64,000 nucleotides of DNA from the NCBI RefSeq assembly GCF_014640295.1, contig NZ_BMGR01000003.1:62001-126000 (forward strand), read 5' to 3'. This DNA comes from Paenibacillus abyssi (GTDB lineage Bacteria > Bacillota > Bacilli > Paenibacillales > Paenibacillaceae). Numbering within the stretch: the stretch's first letter is position 1; every line of letters begins with the position of its first letter. The translations under genes were made by a program, and so were the position numbers. The notes under the pieces were generated by a model. The model had not been told where the DNA came from. It did no database searches and saw only the letters and a program-made list of their open reading frames with translations. Below are positions 54,263-61,781 of this stretch, piece after piece.

Positions 54263-54308
54263 AAAAACCTCCAACTCCACTTTAAAAAGTGGGTTTGGAG
54301 GTTTTTTA
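54263..54308 (+). terminator. Strong terminator ending the xylan cluster
   Basis: AAAACCTCCAA pairs with TTGGAGGTTTT, extended by TCCACTTT/AAAAGTGG inside, and followed by Ts. Both strands can use it. Confidence 0.9.
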
Positions 54309-54333
54309 AGATAGCCCGATTCTACGTTGTCCA

Positions 54334-55302
54334 TCAACCTTTCCCCAATGTGAAATCTCCTGAGCTGGTGCGGACTTTGAGCTGGACGTTACCGCTGCCA
54401 AAGGAGCCCCTAATCCGGTCCCGATCTTCGCTGTTCTCATCGTAAGCGATCCCATCCCATTCAATACGGCCCTCACCGGAGCTTCCGGAGTAATCGAGCG
54501 CCAACGATTGGGGCTGATTGCTCAGATTTACGGTAATATCACCGCTCCCGGCATGCAAATCCGCATCATACAGCAGATCATCGGACTCGATGCGAACATT
54601 GCCCGAACCGGTTTCCCCGATGAGCTGCGACTGACCGTTGGCCAGCTTTACGTCACCGCTTCCCGCAGTGAATTTAAGCTCTTGGGAGATGAAATCACTT
54701 CCCGTTATATTTCCGGAGCCGACCATTATATTGGCTTTATTTACTTCAAACTCTGTTATGTTTATGTCGCCGCTCCCGGTATTTACAACGAGTACTTCAC
54801 CTTTAATTTGAGAAGCTTGGACATCGCCGCTGCCAGCTTCGATTTCCAAGGAGGCTCCTTCGATCTTCTTCAGGTCAATATCGCCGCTCCCGGTTCTCAC
54901 CACGACTTTGTTCCATTGTTTTTCGGGCAGCTCGACCGTAAGATCGACATTGGAACGGTTAAAGCTGATCAAGAACCCTCCAGGCACATTCAGTCCCAGT
55001 TCAAGCGTATCACCTTTTGGTTCAATGTTTAAGTCCAGCTTATCTGCAGCATTATCGCTTGCCGAACCCTGAAGCAGCACGTTTATTTGCTCGGAATCGC
55101 TTCGTACAACATTTACGTCCGTGCTTCTGGTGTGTATGACGATGTTTTTAAAAGCATCTGCCTCGACGGAACGTTCAACATGAATATTTTCCGTATCGAA
55201 TGAAAATGCGCTGGGAAACAAATTTATCGGACTAAATGTAAACCACATCGCAACAATGCCCACTGCAACCAGGATGATACCCTTCACCTTTCGATTCTGC
55301 AT
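54334..55302 (-). CDS. DUF4097-type beta-helix-like membrane-anchored protein
   Basis: 322 residues. One N-terminal membrane segment (IILVAVGIVAMWF, about 10-25) and a long run of degenerate repeats with GSGDI/GSGNV cores, e.g. RTGSGDIDLK, EAGSGDVQAS, NTGSGDINIT, TAGSGDVKLA and HAGSGDITVN. These give a parallel beta-helix of the DUF4097/LiaG type. LiaG-like proteins are linked to the envelope-stress response, but no lia genes are beside it. It is anchored to the membrane with the repeats outside or inside; topology suggests outside. Role unknown. Confidence 0.8.
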   Translation of the reverse strand: MQNRKVKGIILVAVGIVAMWFTFSPINLFPSAFSFDTENIHVERSVEADAFKNIVIHTRSTDVNVVRSDSEQINVLLQGSASDNAADKLDLNIEPKGDTLELGLNVPGGFLISFNRSNVDLTVELPEKQWNKVVVRTGSGDIDLKKIEGASLEIEAGSGDVQASQIKGEVLVVNTGSGDINITEFEVNKANIMVGSGNITGSDFISQELKFTAGSGDVKLANGQSQLIGETGSGNVRIESDDLLYDADLHAGSGDITVNLSNQPQSLALDYSGSSGEGRIEWDGIAYDENSEDRDRIRGSFGSGNVQLKVRTSSGDFTLGKG

Positions 55303-55461
55303 GTTTTTTACCCCGCTCTATTAGTTTCTTCTAAGAAGACTAACCTCTTCGTTAGTTATAATCTTACAATTCATGCGGATTCCAAACATCAGGCTCACGA
55401 ATGAATATTTACCCGTCTCAGGTCTAGGTTGAGGAGAGGAGAGGAGAATATGCGGAATACA

Positions 55462-55488
55462 AAAATCCCCCGCGCGGCGGGGGATTTT
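55462..55488 (-). terminator. Strong terminator of the lactonase gene
   Basis: AAAATCCCCCGC (55462-55473) and GCGGGGGATTTT (55477-55488) form a perfect 12-base stem with a three-base loop. A T run follows on the minus strand. Confidence 0.92.
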
Positions 55489-55510
55489 ATCAGAGGATGG
55501 ACCAGCCGCG

Positions 55511-56590
55511 TCAGTTCAGGGCGGCGAACTTAATGCAAACCGGCTTGGAAACTTCCAATATGCTGCCGGTAGGCCCCAGCTTTCCTGTTTGTGCATTTCT
55601 AGCGAACGTCACAATATTATTGGCATCCCGATTGGCAACGAGCAGGAATCGTCCGTCCGGCGAGAGCCCGAAGTTACGCGGGTGGCCGCCAAGCGTGGAG
55701 GCATGCTCGACTAAGGTGAGCTTTCCGCTTGATGGGTCGATCGCATAGACTACGATACTGTCATGTCCGCGGTTAGAGCCGTAAAGGAACTTGCCGTCCG
55801 GAGAAATGTGAATATCGGCGCATGCATTTTCCCCTTCATAAGATTCAGGCAGTGTAGATATGGTCTGGATTCCGCTCAATTTTCCTTGCTCTTCATCATA
55901 GGCGAAAGCAGTAATCGTCGCATTCAGCTCATTAATCACGTATCCATAAGACAGCGAGGGATGGAAGGCGAAGTGCCGCGGTCCGGACCCAGGACTGATC
56001 TGGACTTCTCCATGCGGAATTAACTGACGGGCAGGGACATCCAGCTTGTAGATGAAGATGCGGTCCGCTCCTAGATCAGAAGCGACAGCATACCGGTTGG
56101 ACCGGTCAATAAATACAGAATGCGCACGCGGCTGGCTCTGAACCGGAAGGACACTGGAGCCTTCGTGCTGGTGGATATCAGCTATCGAACCGATCTGTCC
56201 GTCTTCAAGCAGGGGGGACAGTCCGATCATGCCGCCATGGTAGCTCGATACGATAACGCACTGCCGCGTATGATCCAGGGTAATATGGCAGGTTGGCGCC
56301 GGAACGGTAATCTCTTTATTAAGCAGCGATAATTGTCCGGTTGCAGGATTGATGTCATATGCGGCGGCTGCTCCGGTGCGCTGGCCTTCAGCGTCTTTTC
56401 CCTCCGTGATGGCGTAGAGCTTCAGGCTGTCTGCATTTACATCCAGAAAAGTCGGGTTTTGCAGGCCGTCCGCTTGATCGAGCAGCTCGAGAATTCCGGT
56501 TTCCGTATCGAACCTGCAAGTGTATAATCCAGGCTGAGCCGAATCGGCGTAGGAACCTACAAAAGCAAAGATCTTCTTATTATTGTCCAT
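55511..56590 (-). CDS. 6-phosphogluconolactonase-like beta-propeller (YkgB family)
   Basis: 359 residues from ATG 56590 with AGAGGTG upstream; the frame to 56692 lacks a ribosome site. It is a seven-bladed-propeller lactonase (YkgB/Pgl type) with FVGSYADSAQPGLYTCRFD at the start, repeated SPDGKFLYGSNRGHDSI and GPRHFAFHPS blades, and LSPDGRFLLVANRDANN near the end. The family hydrolyses 6-phosphogluconolactone in the pentose phosphate route, but other lactones are possible. No signal peptide. Alone between terminators. Confidence 0.88.
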   Translation of the reverse strand: MDNNKKIFAFVGSYADSAQPGLYTCRFDTETGILELLDQADGLQNPTFLDVNADSLKLYAITEGKDAEGQRTGAAAAYDINPATGQLSLLNKEITVPAPTCHITLDHTRQCVIVSSYHGGMIGLSPLLEDGQIGSIADIHQHEGSSVLPVQSQPRAHSVFIDRSNRYAVASDLGADRIFIYKLDVPARQLIPHGEVQISPGSGPRHFAFHPSLSYGYVINELNATITAFAYDEEQGKLSGIQTISTLPESYEGENACADIHISPDGKFLYGSNRGHDSIVVYAIDPSSGKLTLVEHASTLGGHPRNFGLSPDGRFLLVANRDANNIVTFARNAQTGKLGPTGSILEVSKPVCIKFAALN

Positions 56591-56731
56591 ATAACGTACA
56601 CCTCTGTTCCATTTATGTATTATAAGCATTATCGCAAATACGTTTCCGGCTGGCAAATCGGGGACAGCATTGGATGTGAAGTTTTCCGGCATAACCTGAC
56701 GGCAGCTTATGCTGTTTGTGCAGAAATGAAA

Positions 56732-56765
56732 GAAACGGCTTGGAACAATTGCTCCAAACTGTTTC
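56732..56765 (-). terminator. Terminator of the phosphodiester-glycosidase-like gene
   Basis: GAAACGGCTTGGA and TCCAAACTGTTTC (56753-56765) form a stem with two mismatched pairs, with TTTCTTTC following on the minus strand. Confidence 0.65.
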
Positions 56766-56772
56766 GGGCCGC

Positions 56773-57912
56773 TTACTGATATTTGACGATGAGTGCATTG
56801 CTGATCTGGCGGCCAGGCGTCGTCAGGTATTTTCCATTATAATAAAGCCCGCTTGAAGCGCCGCCGTCCAGATTCATCGCTTGGTGGGCGCCGGCCTGCT
56901 TCATGATCTCCGCCAGCTGTGGAATTGTAGCCCCGCCTGTTGTCAGAAGAATCAGCTTGTGGTCACGGGTAATGCCAAGAGCGCTTCTCGCTCCGCCGCC
57001 CGTCAATATTTTCGGATCTTTAAAGCCTTCCTCCTTGACGTTCAGCGCGACTTTCCCATCTTTTAGCAGACGGGGGCCCGCTTGCAAGCCGCCTTCCATC
57101 GTGCCTAAAGCGAACCGGTCATTGAAGCCCGGTCCCGGAATCAGCTCCGCCAGATTGTTTTTGTCGTAGGTGAAGATTGTCCGGCGGTCTCCCGAGCTTT
57201 TCCGCTTCATTTGCCCTTTGCTAACAATATATCCGTATGGCGTTTTGAAATCCGCCTCTGTGTATGCGTCAAAGAATGTGCCGTTGATCGCGACGATGGC
57301 GTTGTTACGTTTGGCAATGCTGTTCAAATTCTCTACCTTGCCTATCGTATTGCCGGCTAATGCAACATCAAGATGAATTTTGGAATGCATAAGCGAGAGG
57401 GTGACTTGCTGTACGCTAAACGATCGGCCGGCGACTCTGTAAGTTTTCCGCTCGCTGACAATCGGCTTGGAGCTGTGATGTCCGAAGCCTCGTTTGATGA
57501 CCGGAAGCGGAGTCGAACGATCTGCATAGGTGACCATTACCGAAGCGATATCGGCATTCCACTGAAGCTGCACGCCAAGGGCTTCGCTGACGAAACGAAG
57601 CGGCACGTAGGTTATGCCGTTATCAATGAAAGGGACGTCTTCTAAAACGACCGGGGAATCATTTATGTAAGCTGCTCTTTTGCCGACGTACAGCGTGACC
57701 TTTTTCTGCTCGTTCATGATATCAATCCGCTGTTCAGCGGAGGTCCATTTCACATCGGCGCCCGCATATCCGCTCAGGAAGCGGATGGGCACAAAGGTGC
57801 GATTGCTCTGCTGATCGACATAACCGAAGTTTTTGGGTCCGGCTGCCGCCCAGTCAGTCGGTACAAGAAAGACGATACATACTAGTACAAATAGTGTGAC
57901 GATTTTTTTCAT
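56773..57912 (-). CDS. Exported copper-amine-oxidase-N-domain plus phosphodiester glycosidase-like protein
   Basis: 379 residues with a signal peptide (MKKIVTLFVLVCIVFLVPTDW, about 1-24; cut near AAAG). A copper-amine-oxidase N-terminal-like domain (about 30-130) carries FVPIRFLSGYAGADVKWTS and YVPLRFVSEALGVQLQWNA. The second half matches the NAGPA/DUF2233 phosphodiester glycosidase domain: VAINGTFFDAYTEADF, GARSALGITRDHKLILLTTG and MNLDGGASSGLYYNGKYL. The first domain is common in Paenibacillus envelope proteins. The second may cleave a sugar phosphodiester in the wall. It acts outside the cell; substrate unknown. Confidence 0.85.
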   Translation of the reverse strand: MKKIVTLFVLVCIVFLVPTDWAAAGPKNFGYVDQQSNRTFVPIRFLSGYAGADVKWTSAEQRIDIMNEQKKVTLYVGKRAAYINDSPVVLEDVPFIDNGITYVPLRFVSEALGVQLQWNADIASVMVTYADRSTPLPVIKRGFGHHSSKPIVSERKTYRVAGRSFSVQQVTLSLMHSKIHLDVALAGNTIGKVENLNSIAKRNNAIVAINGTFFDAYTEADFKTPYGYIVSKGQMKRKSSGDRRTIFTYDKNNLAELIPGPGFNDRFALGTMEGGLQAGPRLLKDGKVALNVKEEGFKDPKILTGGGARSALGITRDHKLILLTTGGATIPQLAEIMKQAGAHQAMNLDGGASSGLYYNGKYLTTPGRQISNALIVKYQ

Positions 57913-58057
57913 TACAAGTATTCTCTCCTCTGCATCATTACGTAATCCTACCCTTTGTAATATCGGATAAAGAGAGATATTTTTAAAGCCGATTCGTATC
58001 GAACCTATGCTATGTATCTTATAAAAAATGCGAGTGTGTAGAGGGATTTACTGCAAG

Positions 58058-58234
58058 TTAATCCCTCTGAAGGCCGCATTGTTTGGCTAAACTCGGCCAA
58101 GTGGCTTGAAGAAGCCCCTCCCATTTGTCGTCAGGCAGCCGATCAATCCAGATTGCGATTTGATCAAGGCCCATTTCCTTCAGTTTATTTATGACTGCTT
58201 CTTTTTCCGCTTCTTTTGTTGCCAGTACCACCAT
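58058..58234 (-). CDS. Small hypothetical protein, about 58 aa
   Basis: Frame begins MVVLATKEAEKEAVINKLKE from ATG 58234 (GAGGTG just upstream; ATG 58237 and a longer start at 58267 are possible) and ends AKQCGLQRD. No membrane segment. The first part could be a short helix, then a Trp-containing region (WIDRLPDDKWEGLLQATWPS). I recognise no family. It faces the TetR gene across the promoter region. Confidence 0.5.
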   Translation of the reverse strand: MVVLATKEAEKEAVINKLKEMGLDQIAIWIDRLPDDKWEGLLQATWPSLAKQCGLQRD

Positions 58235-58362
58235 CATCACCTCGGATAAAGTATTCAAACAGAACATATATATGCTGGGAAGTGAAAATATGTGACAACG
58301 TTTATTTATTTTAACGCGCGAAATATCGCTGCTCGCCTATGGACGGTGGCAGCCTTTTTGTT

Positions 58363-58421
58363 TTGACAGCTTTTCTGTGCTGGGGTATGATAATGGTTGT
58401 GATGTTAGTGCTCACTAACAT
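58363..58421 (+). promoter_or_regulatory. Sigma-A promoter with a perfect palindromic operator before tetR
   Basis: TTGACA (58363-58368), 17 bases, TATGAT (58386-58391). Downstream ATGTTAGTG (58402-58410) and CACTAACAT (58413-58421) form a perfect inverted repeat with two bases between, placed over the transcript start. This is a typical TetR-family arrangement, most likely the regulator's own operator. Confidence 0.85.
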
Positions 58422-58451
58422 AGATCATTCCGATGAACAGGTTGTGATGGC

Positions 58452-59039
58452 ATGAACGAGTGCACGAATAATACAGCCGACAAGCTGCTGGCTGCAGCAG
58501 CGGAGCTGATGGCGGAAAAAGGGTTTAAAGCCGTTACGACAAAGGAGATCGCTGCTGCTGCAGGCGTCAGTGAGATGACATTGTTCCGATATTTCGGTAC
58601 CAAGCAGACCGTGCTGGAGCAGGTGATCGACCGTTTATATTATACGAAATCGATGGAGGAGCTGTTCGCAGCGGAGCTCTCTTGGGATTTGCGGTCGGAC
58701 TTAACCCGCATTAGCAACAAGTACCAGTCGTATATGACCGGAAATCGAAACTTGATTCTGATCCTGCTCAAGGAATCCCATAGTGTGCCGGGCATGCAGG
58801 AGACAGTCTCCAGGCATCCGCGAAGGTTAAAGGAATTGCTGATTGCCTACTTCGTACAGATGCAGGAGCAAGGCAAAATGATTCCATGCTCTGCTGAATC
58901 GCAGGCAATGCTTTTTATATGGACCAATTACGGCGCCTTTATCGGCCGGTTGTATGCGAATGAGCTTATCACTCCCATATCGGAAGAACAGTTTGTTGTT
59001 GATAGTGTAGCGTTATTTGTAAGAGGCTTAACGCCTTGA
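58452..59039 (+). CDS. TetR-family transcriptional regulator
   Basis: 195 residues with a TetR DNA-binding domain (about 8-55): ADKLLAAAAELMAEKGFKAV, then TTKEIAAAAGVSEMTLFRYF. The rest is an all-helical ligand domain. Its start is just downstream of the palindromic operator and its stop overlaps the next frame, so it forms an operon with the efflux gene. Repression of both genes until a drug-like ligand binds is inferred. Confidence 0.93.
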   Translation: MNECTNNTADKLLAAAAELMAEKGFKAVTTKEIAAAAGVSEMTLFRYFGTKQTVLEQVIDRLYYTKSMEELFAAELSWDLRSDLTRISNKYQSYMTGNRNLILILLKESHSVPGMQETVSRHPRRLKELLIAYFVQMQEQGKMIPCSAESQAMLFIWTNYGAFIGRLYANELITPISEEQFVVDSVALFVRGLTP

Positions 59040-59071
59040 AAAATATAGGTCAAAGAGGTGAGAGAAAAAGA

Positions 59072-60478
59072 ATGGGGCAGTTCGAAAGTATACGTAATGA
59101 ACAAAGGCCGGTACCGTCGAGGCATCTGGTTCAAGCGCTCTGTTTCGTGCTTTTCTTCTCGGTGATGAACGCGACGATGTTTAATGTTGCTCTTCCCGAA
59201 ATCGCGGCTGAATTCCAACTGCGTCCTTCCTCTGTTAGTTGGATTGTAACCGGATATTCTGTTCTGTATGCGCTGGGCTCCCTGTTATTCGGCAAGATGG
59301 CTGACAAATACCCGTTGAAAAGATTGATTACGATCGGGCTGTTGTTGTTTGCCGGAGCTTCGGCGCTGGGCTTTTTCTCGAATTCTTATGCGCTTGTGTT
59401 GATTTCCCGGTTCATCCAAGCTGCTGGAGCATCGTGTGTACCGGCATTGGTGATGCTGATCCCGGTACGGTTTTTTCCGCCGGAACAGCGCGGTAAGGTC
59501 ATGGGCGTCATTGCGTCAACGATTGCATTCTCATCAGGGCTGGGCCCGATTGTCGGCGGCTTTATAGCCGGGCATTTCCATTGGACCGGATTATTTCTTA
59601 TCTCGCTGGCTGCGCCTGTAGCGCTGCCTTTCATCCGCAAGGCGCTTCCCGATGAAGAGCCTCGCAGCGGGGAGAAGATCGATCTTGTCGGAGCGGGCCT
59701 GCTTGGCGTAAGCGTAGCGGCATTTATGCTGTCCGTCACCCAGTTTAACGTGTGGTGGTTGGCAGGGAGCATCATTATGATGGGATTGTTCATTATGAGG
59801 GTCCGCAAAGTGCCGAATCCGTTCATCCGTTTATCGTTGTTTCGTATATCCGCTTTTGTGCATGGGCTGGTCATTGGCTTCATCGCTTTGTTTGCGGTGT
59901 TTGGCATTTTTCTGATTACACCGATTATGTTGAAGGGCATTCATGGCCTGGACGCCCAATCCATCGGATATGTGCTTTTTCCTGCGGCGATGCTGGCTGC
60001 GGTAATGGGGAGGTTCGGAGGTCAATTAGTCGATTCCCGCGGCAGCAGGTATACCTTGTTTATTGCTTTTATAATTCTTTCCTTTGGACTGCTGAGCCTA
60101 TCCTCGGTTACAGGGCTCTCACCATGGGTAATCGCACTGGCGCTGCCTTTTGTTAATATTTCGTTTACGTTCGTGCAAGCCGCATTGGCGAAGACGGTTT
60201 CCTCGGCGCTTCCGAAAGAACAGACTGGAATTGGCATGGGTGTCTTTAACCTGGTTAACTTTATGGCGGGGGCCATCAGCGGAGCGATGGTAAGCAAAGC
60301 GGCTGAGTTTGATTGGAGCGTTTTGAACGTTACGGCAGTCGGCATGCCTTCCACCTATGGTACAATATATTTCATCCTTACGCTTCTAACGATCATCAAC
60401 ATTGTGTACATCCTTGCCAAGCTTGATCGGGAGCGTACGATCCCGGTTATCAGGCAGGAAAGAGCCCATGAAGGATAG
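59072..60478 (+). CDS. MFS drug efflux transporter (DHA2-like)
   Basis: 468 residues from ATG 59072 behind AGAGGTGAG; a TTG start at 59036 overlapping tetR is less likely. About fourteen membrane segments. Motif A-like LLFGKMADKYPLKRLI lies after the second segment and motif C-like GLGPIVGGFIAGHFHW in the fifth. FNVALPEIAAEFQ at the start is typical of the EmrB/QacA (DHA2) group. It is a proton-coupled exporter controlled by the TetR gene upstream. The substrate is unknown. Confidence 0.9.
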   Translation: MGQFESIRNEQRPVPSRHLVQALCFVLFFSVMNATMFNVALPEIAAEFQLRPSSVSWIVTGYSVLYALGSLLFGKMADKYPLKRLITIGLLLFAGASALGFFSNSYALVLISRFIQAAGASCVPALVMLIPVRFFPPEQRGKVMGVIASTIAFSSGLGPIVGGFIAGHFHWTGLFLISLAAPVALPFIRKALPDEEPRSGEKIDLVGAGLLGVSVAAFMLSVTQFNVWWLAGSIIMMGLFIMRVRKVPNPFIRLSLFRISAFVHGLVIGFIALFAVFGIFLITPIMLKGIHGLDAQSIGYVLFPAAMLAAVMGRFGGQLVDSRGSRYTLFIAFIILSFGLLSLSSVTGLSPWVIALALPFVNISFTFVQAALAKTVSSALPKEQTGIGMGVFNLVNFMAGAISGAMVSKAAEFDWSVLNVTAVGMPSTYGTIYFILTLLTIINIVYILAKLDRERTIPVIRQERAHEG

Positions 60479-60499
60479 ATTAACGATCGATTTACTGAG

Positions 60500-60528
60500 C
60501 TCCCCGGTATTACCGGAGGAGTTTTTTT
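60500..60528 (+). terminator. Terminator after the MFS gene
   Basis: CTCC-CCGGTA (60500-60509) pairs with TACCGG-A-GGAG (60511-60521) with one bulged A, then TTTTTTT. Confidence 0.88.
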
Positions 60529-60614
60529 GTGCAAAATCTATTATTATCTGCCATTATTCTACTAAAGTTGCTATAATAGCAATAATCATTCTATACATAG
60601 CAGAGAGGTAATCG

Positions 60615-61721
60615 ATGAAAAATTTGATTTCTGTCATTTTGATCTGTCTTTTACTGAGTACGGTTTGGTCCATTCCGGGCAAAGCCGAGGCTAGCGGCAT
60701 TAGCGGTTATTACAAGGTATATGCCGACTCGCTTAATGTCCGTAGTGAGCCTAGCTCGAAAGGAGCGGTAATAGGTTCATTGAAAATTGGCGACGTTGTT
60801 TCCGTATCCAAGGAAGCGCATGGCTGGCTGAGCATCTCCACAGATCAACTGTCCGGTTGGGTGGCTGGTTACTATTTGAAAAAGGTAGACGGCAAAGACG
60901 CGAAAGCAGCGGTTAAGCCCGCTGAACTGAAAGCGAAGCCAGAGGCCAAGCCTGCTGAGCCGATAACGAAACAAGTAACCGTATTAGCGGATGTTTTACG
61001 GGTTAGAGAAGGTCCGGGAACCAATCATAAAGTGTTAGGCTCTGTATATGCGGGGGATCCGCTGATTGTCTTGAATGGCAAAGAGGGCTGGTATCAGGTG
61101 GAATCTTCGAATGGACAAGCAGGCTGGGTATCCAGCCAATATGTTGGAGAAGCCGGTGCACAGCAGATACAATCCGGAAAGCTGCAAGGCAAGGTTATTG
61201 TGATCGACCCCGGACACGGGGGGAATGACCCGGGGATGATCGGCGCCAAGCATGAGACGCTGGAAAAGGAGCTCAATCTGCAAACGGCTCTCTTGCTGGC
61301 TGAGAAGCTGCGCAATCAAGGCGCCCAGGTGGTCATGACAAGAACGAGGGACGATGAGAAGCCCAAGCTCTCCGAGCGGGTAAAGGTAAGCCAATCTGCG
61401 GCAGCGGACGTATTCGTCAGCATTCATTACAACTCTTCGACAAAGAAGACCTCCGGAACATTGACCTTCTATTACGCGGATAAAGATGAACGCGTGGCGA
61501 GGGCGATCGAAGGGCGGTTGTCCCAAGGGACCGGCTTGAAGAGCAATGGCATCGCATTTGGCAACTATCATGTGCTGCGGGAGAACAGCACCCCATCTGC
61601 ATTAGTCGAGCTAGGATTTTTGTCTAATGAGAAGGATGAGGAAATTGTCCGTACATCCGATTATCAACAAAAAGCGACAGAGGCAATCGCACAAGGACTA
61701 ATCGATTATTTAACATTATAA
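60615..61721 (+). CDS. SH3-domain N-acetylmuramoyl-L-alanine amidase
   Basis: 368 residues with a signal peptide (about 1-26; cleavage near GKAEASG). Two bacterial SH3 domains follow, YKVYADSLNVRSEPSSKGAV and VLADVLRVREGPGTNHKVLG, joined by a Lys/Pro/Ala-rich linker (about 95-120). The Amidase_3 domain (about 195-366) has zinc ligands in VIDPGHGGNDPG, the Glu of EKELNLQ, and HYN in VSIHYNSS; the catalytic Glu is in ALVELGFLSN. It cuts the peptide from muramic acid in the cell wall and acts outside the cell. Confidence 0.94.
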   Translation: MKNLISVILICLLLSTVWSIPGKAEASGISGYYKVYADSLNVRSEPSSKGAVIGSLKIGDVVSVSKEAHGWLSISTDQLSGWVAGYYLKKVDGKDAKAAVKPAELKAKPEAKPAEPITKQVTVLADVLRVREGPGTNHKVLGSVYAGDPLIVLNGKEGWYQVESSNGQAGWVSSQYVGEAGAQQIQSGKLQGKVIVIDPGHGGNDPGMIGAKHETLEKELNLQTALLLAEKLRNQGAQVVMTRTRDDEKPKLSERVKVSQSAAADVFVSIHYNSSTKKTSGTLTFYYADKDERVARAIEGRLSQGTGLKSNGIAFGNYHVLRENSTPSALVELGFLSNEKDEEIVRTSDYQQKATEAIAQGLIDYLTL

Positions 61722-61745
61722 GAAGTCGGGCTTACCGACAATAGC

Positions 61746-61778
61746 TAAGGCCGGGATTCAATTCCCGGCCTTACTGTT
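61746..61778. terminator. Bidirectional terminator between convergent genes
   Basis: TAAGGCCGGGA (61746-61756) and TCCCGGCCTTA (61763-61773) form a perfect 11-base stem with a six-base loop. It serves the amidase gene and the convergent propeller gene. Confidence 0.85.
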
Positions 61779-61781
61779 TTG